Assembly: GCA_947306025.1 (NCBI GenBank)
Contig: CAMZFJ010000062.1
Coordinates: 1 to 8,167 of the forward strand
From: an uncultured Fibrobacter sp.
GTDB taxonomy: Bacteria > Fibrobacterota > Fibrobacteria > Fibrobacterales > Fibrobacteraceae
DNA length: 8,167 nucleotides
Direction: 5' to 3'
Below are positions 1 through 4,576 of this stretch, piece after piece. The position numbers and the translations under genes are program-made. The stretch's first letter is position 1, and every line of letters starts with the position of its first letter. A model generated the notes under the pieces. The model worked only from the letters and a program-made list of their open reading frames with translations. It searched no databases and was not told the origin of the DNA.

Positions 1-771
1 ATCGAACCGAGCGCAGAACTTGCCGAAAAGTACGTGCCGACTCTCGTGGAACTCCGCAAGGCAAAAGGCATGACTCCGGAATCTGCACGTGCTGCTCTTA
101 AAGACAACGTAATGCTTGCTACGATGATGCTCAAGTTCGGTGAAGTGGACGGCCTCGTTTCTGGCGCCATCCACTCTACGGCTGATACGTTGCGTCCGGC
201 CCTCCAGATCATCCGTACCGCTCCGGGCGTGAAGTCCGTGAGCTCTGTGTTCTTCATGTGCATGAAGGACAAGACTTACATCTACGGTGACTGCGCTATC
301 AACCTGAACCCGCTCGCTGAAGAACTTGCCGATATCGCTCTCCAGTGCGATGACACCGCAAAGGCTTTCGGTCTCCCGAGTCGCGTTGCCATGCTTTCTT
401 ACAGCACCATCAATTCGGGCAAGGGCCCGGATGCAGACCTCGTCGTGGCTGCAACTGCCGCGGCCAAGGCTGCCCGCCCCGAAATGCTCGTCGATGGCCC
501 GCTCCAGTACGATGCTGCAACCGTTCCGAGTGTTGGTTCCCTCAAGGCCCCGAACAGCCCGGTCGCTGGCAAGGCTACCGTGTTCGTGTTCCCGGACCTC
601 TCTGCCGGTAACATCGGCTACAAGGCTGTGCAGCGCTCTGCTCACGGCACGATTGCTATCGGCCCGATGCTCCAGGGCCTCGCCAAGCCGGTGAACGACC
701 TCAGCCGCGGCGCCCTCGTCGAAGACATTGTCTACACGATTGCTTTGACTGCAGTTCAGGCACAAAAATAA
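1..771 (+). CDS. pta: Phosphate acetyltransferase, C-terminal part (5' end outside window)
   Basis: This is the PTA/PTB catalytic domain of phosphate acetyltransferase, which interconverts acetyl-CoA plus phosphate with acetyl phosphate plus CoA in the cytoplasm. With acetate kinase it gives acetate and ATP. The frame is open from base 1 ([11 protein letters not shown]...), so the gene starts upstream. A GTG at 34 should not be taken as its start. 256 codons are visible and the stop is TAA at 769-771. Recognisable family blocks are [57 protein letters not shown], and the terminal [15 protein letters not shown]. The Ser-Arg pair of LSRG (bases 703-708) and the Asp of EDIV match the active-site Ser/Arg/Asp described for the Methanosarcina enzyme. 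I cannot tell whether an N-terminal regulatory domain is present. No acetate kinase gene follows; one could lie upstream. GC content is high, like most of the window. Confidence 0.95.
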   Translation: MEPSAELAEKYVPTLVELRKAKGMTPESARAALKDNVMLATMMLKFGEVDGLVSGAIHSTADTLRPALQIIRTAPGVKSVSSVFFMCMKDKTYIYGDCAINLNPLAEELADIALQCDDTAKAFGLPSRVAMLSYSTINSGKGPDADLVVAATAAAKAARPEMLVDGPLQYDAATVPSVGSLKAPNSPVAGKATVFVFPDLSAGNIGYKAVQRSAHGTIAIGPMLQGLAKPVNDLSRGALVEDIVYTIALTAVQAQK

Positions 772-967
772 GACCGTTCGGCTCTATCGTAAGATAGAAC
801 CTCCGTCTTCGCCTCACTCTCGCCACCATGCCTCGTTAATACGAGGCACTTGTGGCTCACAGAAGTAATATTGGATTGAGGTCATGGCTTCGCCACTTTG
901 AGCACGCTTCGCTTTGAGGTATGAGCGAAGTTCACTGAGCTTGTCGAACCATGCCGGGATCGCCATT
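772..967. repeat. Hairpin-rich intergenic spacer after pta, possible interspersed repeat
   Basis: About 195 nt between the pta stop and the terminator, with no convincing gene. It holds three clear inverted repeats. At 780-801, GGCTCTATC and GATAGAACC pair around a GTAA loop with one mismatch. At 830-847, GCCTCGT and ACGAGGC pair perfectly around TAAT. At 907-930, CTTCGCT and AGCGAAG pair perfectly around a 10-nt loop. A short TGGC/GCCA stem (TGGCTTCGCCA) sits near 884-894. Directly after the third hairpin, 931-948 is TTCACTGAGCTTGTCGAA, a string I remember recurring between genes in many unrelated bacterial genomes. That is recall, not a search. None of the hairpins has a T-tract, so they are not obvious terminators. 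On the minus strand a 50-codon frame (966-814) runs through the same bases. It lacks a ribosome binding site and is probably spurious. Confidence 0.5.
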
Positions 968-998
968 AAAAAAGACGGATTGTTAATCCGTCTTTTTT
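968..998. terminator. Bidirectional rho-independent terminator between pta and the lipoprotein gene
   Basis: A perfect 14-bp inverted repeat with a 3-nt loop. The left arm is 968-981 (AAAAAAGACGGATT), the loop GTT, and the right arm 985-998 (AATCCGTCTTTTTT). The GC-bearing core GACGGATT/AATCCGTC is flanked by six A and six T, so either strand gives a stem followed by U residues. It sits between the convergent pta (ending at 771) and lipoprotein (ending at 1042) genes and can serve both. Confidence 0.9.
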
Positions 999-1041
999 GT
1001 ATAACAGAAATATTGTCCGAGAGTTTTTTGCGGGGCTATAT

Positions 1042-1842
1042 TTACAACAGGTAATAACTTATACTGCCTGCCATACCCAATTGCCATTTTACGTATTTAT
1101 CACCAACTTTAGTCAAAAAAACACCCGCACCAAATTCGAATTTTTTGTTGAGTCTATAGCCTAGCGTGAAATAATGTGAAGTAATTGAGGAAAGACTATA
1201 TCTTTTGTCTTCTATTTCAATATTACGAGAGTAGGAGCTGAAGCTATAGTTAAAGAAGTATTTGTCAATAAAGATTCCAGCAAATGCTCCCGCAAATAAA
1301 CTAGTGATATATTCAGACTTGTGTTTGCCAAAAGAAGTGTAAGAGGTACAGACGTCTTCTGTCCATAACACACTACCATCAAGGGATACATCCTGTTTCT
1401 TCGTTGTGCTACATTTTTCACCGCTATATTGAATATCACTGTACTGATGGAAGAAACCTAAAAAGCCACCAAATTCAAAATGAAGAAAATTCCATCCCAA
1501 TGTAAAATGATGGTATAGTCCATCATCATAACCCAGTCCAAAACCGGTTAAAACCGTATTTCCTTTATACAAATAGTCTAATTTGCCAGCAATATCTACG
1601 CCACCCATTTCGTACACTTCATTTCCTTCTAAGCTATTACTCACATTCTTATGTTTGGAAACATTTATCTTTCCATTAATTCTCGCCATAGAGGAATGAG
1701 CTTCCCAATTTGTATTCATTCCATGAACTTCGGGCGCATCAGATGTTGAAATTTTCAATTTATTAATGTGAGTGGATGACGAAACACATCCTGTGAAAAA
1801 TAAAACAGAAAAGAAAGCCGCTATTATAAAAACCTTCTTCAT
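1042..1842 (-). CDS. Predicted outer-membrane lipoprotein, unknown function, AT-rich gene
   Basis: A 266-residue protein I do not recognise. The N-terminus is a lipoprotein signal: MKK, a hydrophobic stretch (residues 4-16), then the lipobox-like FTGC with Cys19 as the predicted lipidated residue. The mature part starts with a Ser/Asn-rich tether to about residue 75. A region rich in Tyr, Phe and Gly follows, with alternating patterns typical of beta-strands (for example 98-130, 185-205, 222-262). Cys144 and Cys165 are the only other cysteines and could form a disulfide. The frame is open back to 1950, but ATG at 1842 is chosen. It has a strong AAGGAGGGG site 6 nt upstream, it gives a clean lipoprotein signal, and the extra 36 codons would run through the upstream gene's terminator. 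A TATATT at 1913-1908 could be a -10 box, though no good -35 is seen. Hand-counted lines are about 35-38% GC, against about 57% in the phosphofructokinase gene, so the gene may have been acquired by transfer. Confidence 0.8.
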   Translation of the reverse strand: MKKVFIIAAFFSVLFFTGCVSSSTHINKLKISTSDAPEVHGMNTNWEAHSSMARINGKINVSKHKNVSNSLEGNEVYEMGGVDIAGKLDYLYKGNTVLTGFGLGYDDGLYHHFTLGWNFLHFEFGGFLGFFHQYSDIQYSGEKCSTTKKQDVSLDGSVLWTEDVCTSYTSFGKHKSEYITSLFAGAFAGIFIDKYFFNYSFSSYSRNIEIEDKRYSLSSITSHYFTLGYRLNKKFEFGAGVFLTKVGDKYVKWQLGMAGSISYYLL

Positions 1843-1848
1843 AAAGAA

Positions 1849-1857
1849 CCCCTCCTT
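1849..1857 (-). promoter_or_regulatory. Strong Shine-Dalgarno site fixing the lipoprotein start
   Basis: The minus strand reads AAGGAGGGG, then 6 nt, then ATG at 1842. It is the best ribosome binding site in the window. It decides the start codon in favour of MKKVFII over the longer open frame beginning at 1950. Confidence 0.85.
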
Positions 1858-1917
1858 AAAAAAGAAAATTTTCACCATCAAGGAATTTTGATTTTCCCAT
1901 CTTGTTAAATATACCCT

Positions 1918-1952
1918 AAAAAAGAATGCTCTGCTAAAGAAGCAAAACATTC
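1918..1952 (-). terminator. Rho-independent terminator of the pfk-small gene-TPR operon
   Basis: Read on the minus strand, GAATGTTTTGCT (1952-1941), loop TCTTT (1940-1936) and AGCAGAGCATTC (1935-1924) form a 12-bp stem. All positions pair if two G-U pairs are allowed. Six T follow directly (1923-1918). There is no matching T-tract on the other strand, so it works leftward. It lies about 75 nt after the stop of the TPR-like gene and upstream of the lipoprotein start. The lipoprotein gene should therefore have its own promoter. Confidence 0.8.
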
Positions 1953-1989
1953 ATTATTCTATTCTAGAATAATATTTTTCAGCTAGGAC

Positions 1990-2024
1990 GCCCGCATAAA
2001 AGCGAGCTTAGGGCTGCCAAGCCC
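1990..2024 (-). other. Two GC-rich hairpins just after the TPR-like gene
   Basis: Read on the minus strand, GGGCT-TGGC-AGCCC (2024-2011) begins 3 nt after the stop codon. GCTCGC-TTTTAT-GCGGGC (2007-1990) follows, a 6-bp stem with one G-U pair. Neither is followed by a T-tract, so they are not terminators alone. They may protect the 3' end of the transcript upstream of the true terminator at 1952-1918. That role is inference. Confidence 0.4.
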
Positions 2025-2027
2025 ATC

Positions 2028-2870
2028 TTATTTCTTCTTCTGATTCGCTTTCCTCAGCGCTTCAATCGCTTTTCGAATGTTTTCGCCATCTTCAAGATGC
2101 TTTGGCGAAAGCTTGTCCCTGTGCTTGTAATCGATTTTCTTCCACAGCTCTTTCAGGTGCCAGCGCGCGCGCTTGTCTTCAAGAATGTAGCCGGGGCGAA
2201 CGCCTGCGTCAAGGCCTTGCACAATCAGTTCCACGGCGTCATCGTAGCGGCTTTGGTCATAGCGCAAGTCGGCAAGAAAATAATAGTTGTAAATGTCCTT
2301 GCGGTTCTTTTCGAGTGCCATCGTCAAGTATTTGTCTGCAAGCTTTTCATCGGGCCATGAAAGCAACAGCGGCACGTATGGCAGCATGAAATGTGCACGA
2401 CCGAGAATCTGCCAGTCTTCGGCTGCGGTCGCGACGTCGCGGACTTTGCCTGCAATGCCTTCCTTGAGCGAAGAGAACACGTTTCGTTCAGAACCCCACA
2501 TCGAAAGCGTCGAGGCGTAAACGTGTGCGATTTCCTTGTTCTTCGGGAATTTCTCGTAGGCGCTTTTGCTGGCGTCCATCAGCGTGTCCAAATGGAGCTG
2601 GCGTTTCTTTTCGTCGAACTGCACGAACCTGAAGCAAAAGTACAGCGTCTTGACGTAGCCTTCAGTCGCTTTTTCCAGAACGGTGGAATCTTCCATCGCC
2701 TTGCGGTAATTCTCCTTCATGATTCTCGCATTCTTGGCATCGGCTTTGTCACCGTTAGCGCGCAACGCTCTAGCCGCATAGCAGGAGTCTGCTATGTGCA
2801 AGTAATCGTTTGCACCCGCAAAGCTAAACGCGAGCAACAATACGAGAAGAATGTGGGGCGCAATCTTCAT
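2028..2870 (-). CDS. Secreted TPR-like helical repeat protein, unknown function
   Basis: A 280-residue protein with an N-terminal signal peptide: MKIA, a hydrophobic core at residues 7-18, and a likely cleavage after SFAGA at about residue 20. The Cys at residue 30 is not in a lipobox. It should be periplasmic or envelope-associated. The rest is helical with TPR-like spacing. The clearest unit is residues 194-221 (YNYYFLADLRY, then RYDDAVELIVQGL), with a weaker unit before it (about 173-190). Residues 83-115 and 150-168 also look helical. The C-terminus is highly basic (KANQKKK). The pattern loosely recalls the TatT-type TPR proteins of some periplasmic transport systems, but no transporter gene is adjacent and I would not assign that. 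The start at 2870 lies 8 nt after the stop of the 47-codon gene and has no clear ribosome binding site, which suggests translational coupling in a phosphofructokinase-led operon. Confidence 0.8.
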   Translation of the reverse strand: MKIAPHILLVLLLAFSFAGANDYLHIADSCYAARALRANGDKADAKNARIMKENYRKAMEDSTVLEKATEGYVKTLYFCFRFVQFDEKKRQLHLDTLMDASKSAYEKFPKNKEIAHVYASTLSMWGSERNVFSSLKEGIAGKVRDVATAAEDWQILGRAHFMLPYVPLLLSWPDEKLADKYLTMALEKNRKDIYNYYFLADLRYDQSRYDDAVELIVQGLDAGVRPGYILEDKRARWHLKELWKKIDYKHRDKLSPKHLEDGENIRKAIEALRKANQKKK

Positions 2871-2878
2871 GATTACGC

Positions 2879-3022
2879 TTAGACTTTCCAGTTCTGGAGC
2901 AATTTGTTCACCGTGGCAATGCGATTTTTTTCCTCGTCAGTGCCATGGAATGTTTTGAACAAAAGATTGCGGTACTCCATCAGCGCGGTGCGGATTATGA
3001 CTTTTTCTTCTTTTTTTAGCAT
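2879..3022 (-). CDS. Small hypothetical protein, 47 residues
   Basis: A short frame on the minus strand, from ATG at 3022 to TAA at 2879. The protein begins MLKKEEKVIIRTALMEYRNL and ends NKLLQNWKV. It is charged, has no signal peptide or membrane segment, and looks largely helical, so it is probably a small cytoplasmic protein. I do not recognise it. It fits neatly between its neighbours: 22 nt after the phosphofructokinase stop and 8 nt before the TPR-like start, same strand. Without it there would be an unexplained 174-nt gap in an otherwise tight operon. There is no good Shine-Dalgarno upstream (AT-rich TTATATACT precedes ATG), so translation may depend on coupling. Coding status is inferred from position and sensible amino-acid composition. 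Confidence 0.6.
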   Translation of the reverse strand: MLKKEEKVIIRTALMEYRNLLFKTFHGTDEEKNRIATVNKLLQNWKV

Positions 3023-3044
3023 AGTATATAAAATAATTTAATAG

Positions 3045-4391
3045 TTACTTGCTGCGTTTGCCCTTGCCGGAGAAATAGTCCTGTTGGCGCGTTGCACCGA
3101 GGACTGCGTGCCAGAGCGTTCCGTTCGGGTTGATCTTCTTGCGTTCGTTGACCGCGTATTCTATAGGAACGTGGGCGAATGCGCCGTTCATGCTACCGAC
3201 GACCATGTCGGTCTTTCCGGCCATGCCGGCGTGGACTGCACTTTCTGCAAGCTGGAAGCAGAAAATGGCGTCGGTTCCCTTGGCGGGAATGCTACGGACC
3301 ATATAGCTCGGGTCAAAGTACTTGATGTTGATTTCCTTGCCGACCTTGTCAAAGTGTTCCTTGATCTTGCGGGCGAGGAATTCACCAATGTCGTTCTTCA
3401 AGATGTTTCCGCTGGCGTCGCGGCGTTCTTCCTGATCCTTGAACAGTTCCTGACCTGCGCCTTCGGCAACGGCAATCACGGCGTGCGTCTTGCCGCTGCC
3501 GTAACGGCTTTCGAGAGCCTTGAAGAGGCCGCCTTCGCCTTCGAGCTCAAACGGGACTTCCGGCACAAGGCAGAAATTCACGACGGTTGTTGCAAGTGAT
3601 GCGTATGCGGCGATAAAGCCGGAGTCGCGACCCATGAGCTTCACGAGGCCAAGGCCATTGTAGGCGCCGTTTGCTTCGATGTGGGCGCTTGTAATTACGT
3701 CAGTAGCGCTGAGAACTGCAGTTTCGAAGCCGAACGTTCTGTCAATCAGGTTCAAGTCGTTGTCGATTGTTTTCGGGATGCCGATGATGGAAATGGGCTG
3801 CTTACGCTTCTTGACTTCTTCGGCGATGGCGTGTGCACCGCGGAGCGTACCGTCACCGCCGATGCAGAACAGCACGTTGATGTTGAGGCGCATGAGCGTA
3901 TCGACCATGACTGACGGATCCTGCGTACCGCGGGAGCTACCGAGAATCGTACCGCCGTCTTCCTGGATAGAATCGACTACATCCGGGTCCAGAACAATCG
4001 GAGAGTATCCGTATTGCGGGTTCAGGCCGCGGTAACCGTAAGGGATACCGAAGATGTTCCTTACGCCGTAGTCGAACCAGAGCACTTGTACAAGGCCCTT
4101 GATAACGTTGTTAAGGCCGGGGCAGAGGCCACCGCAGGTCACGATGCCTGCACGGGTCCAGGCCGGGTCGTGGAAAATAGTTTCGCGAGGTCCGGCAACT
4201 TCAAGCGACGGAATCTGGATGCCCTTTGCGGCGTAGTCTGCAATGAGCGTCACGTCTGTCGTGAGGCTGACTTTGTCGTTTTCTGAAACGAAAGGAACTC
4301 CGTTCATCGGGGACTTTAATGTGCCCTTGCCAACGGTTTCAATGGAAAGATCATAATCCGATGGATTCTTAATGATATCGTCCTGAGTCAT
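3045..4391 (-). CDS. 6-phosphofructokinase, long trypanosome/plant-like type, probably ATP-dependent
   Basis: A 448-residue cytoplasmic enzyme that phosphorylates fructose 6-phosphate to fructose 1,6-bisphosphate, the committed step of glycolysis. An N-terminal extension of about 78 residues precedes the catalytic core, which starts near RAGIVTCGGLCPGLN (80-94). Key motifs are YGYRGL (118-123), GGDGT (178-182), PKTIDND (206-212, with Asp210 equivalent to the catalytic Asp of the E. coli enzyme), MGRDSGFIAA (253-262, fructose 6-phosphate binding), AEGAG (309-313) and the PSYMVRSIPAKGTD block (361-374). At the two positions that track phosphoryl donor, it has Gly181, typical of ATP enzymes, and Lys207, typical of PPi enzymes. 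This pair occurs in ATP-dependent trypanosomal and plant-like enzymes, so ATP is the likelier donor, but this is inference. ATG at 4391 has AAAGAGG 6 nt upstream. It leads a probable operon with the small gene and the TPR-like gene. Confidence 0.92.
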   Translation of the reverse strand: MTQDDIIKNPSDYDLSIETVGKGTLKSPMNGVPFVSENDKVSLTTDVTLIADYAAKGIQIPSLEVAGPRETIFHDPAWTRAGIVTCGGLCPGLNNVIKGLVQVLWFDYGVRNIFGIPYGYRGLNPQYGYSPIVLDPDVVDSIQEDGGTILGSSRGTQDPSVMVDTLMRLNINVLFCIGGDGTLRGAHAIAEEVKKRKQPISIIGIPKTIDNDLNLIDRTFGFETAVLSATDVITSAHIEANGAYNGLGLVKLMGRDSGFIAAYASLATTVVNFCLVPEVPFELEGEGGLFKALESRYGSGKTHAVIAVAEGAGQELFKDQEERRDASGNILKNDIGEFLARKIKEHFDKVGKEINIKYFDPSYMVRSIPAKGTDAIFCFQLAESAVHAGMAGKTDMVVGSMNGAFAHVPIEYAVNERKKINPNGTLWHAVLGATRQQDYFSGKGKRSK

Positions 4392-4514
4392 ACCGCGCCT
4401 CTTTGAATTTTATAGTTTCCGCCGTGTGGCAGAACTTCTTAAAAAATATAGTAAACGAAAAAAAGCGAGTTGATGTTATTAAAGTTACTAGAATGTTCTG
4501 AAAATCTCTAACAT
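4392..4514 (-). promoter_or_regulatory. Phosphofructokinase leader with 5' hairpin and weak -10 candidate
   Basis: The leader holds a stem on the minus strand: AGTTCTGCC (4436-4428), loop ACAC, and GGCGGAAACT (4423-4414). It pairs over 9 bp with one bulged A and one G-U. AAAGAGG (4404-4398) follows as ribosome binding site. A TATATT at 4450-4445, in AT-rich DNA, could be the -10 of a promoter whose transcript begins just before the hairpin. I find no convincing -35. A run of seven T (minus strand, around 4458-4464) lies upstream without a proper stem, so no terminator for the kinase gene is evident here. The promoter is tentative; the stem is directly visible. Confidence 0.35.
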
Positions 4515-4572
4515 CTATTAACTATTAACTAGTAACTATTAACTATTAACTAGTAACTAGTAACTAGTAACT
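4515..4572. repeat. Tandem heptamer array, 8 copies of CTATTAA/CTAGTAA
   Basis: Eight uninterrupted 7-bp units plus a trailing CT, differing at one base. In plus-strand order from 4515 they are CTATTAA, CTATTAA, CTAGTAA, CTATTAA, CTATTAA, CTAGTAA, CTAGTAA, CTAGTAA. The array begins 4 nt after the histidine kinase stop codon and lies about 120 nt upstream of the phosphofructokinase start. The units carry TAA, ACTAGT and TTAACTA patterns. A 9-nt inverted match (AGTTACTAG) lies at 4483-4491, and a 12-nt match overlaps the phosphofructokinase stop (3038-3049). Heptameric intergenic arrays are known in other bacteria such as cyanobacteria; function here is unknown. Copy number could vary by slippage. 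Confidence 0.93.
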
Positions 4573-4576
4573 CCCA

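Noticed and set aside
1941..1952. Twelve-nt match AGCAAAACATTC between the terminator at 1941-1952 and the barrel leader (minus strand, 8093-8082)
   Set aside because: A few 12-nt matches are expected by chance in a window of this size over both strands. No positional logic links the two.
1953..1973. Inverted repeat ATTATTC/GAATAAT followed by a short T-run on the plus strand, possible terminator
   Set aside because: The stem is almost all A-T and only 7 bp, and no plus-strand gene ends nearby.
2391..2882. Plus-strand open frame (163 codons) opposite the TPR-like gene
   Set aside because: The opposite strand encodes a protein with a signal peptide and helical repeats in a tight operon. The plus-strand frame has no context.
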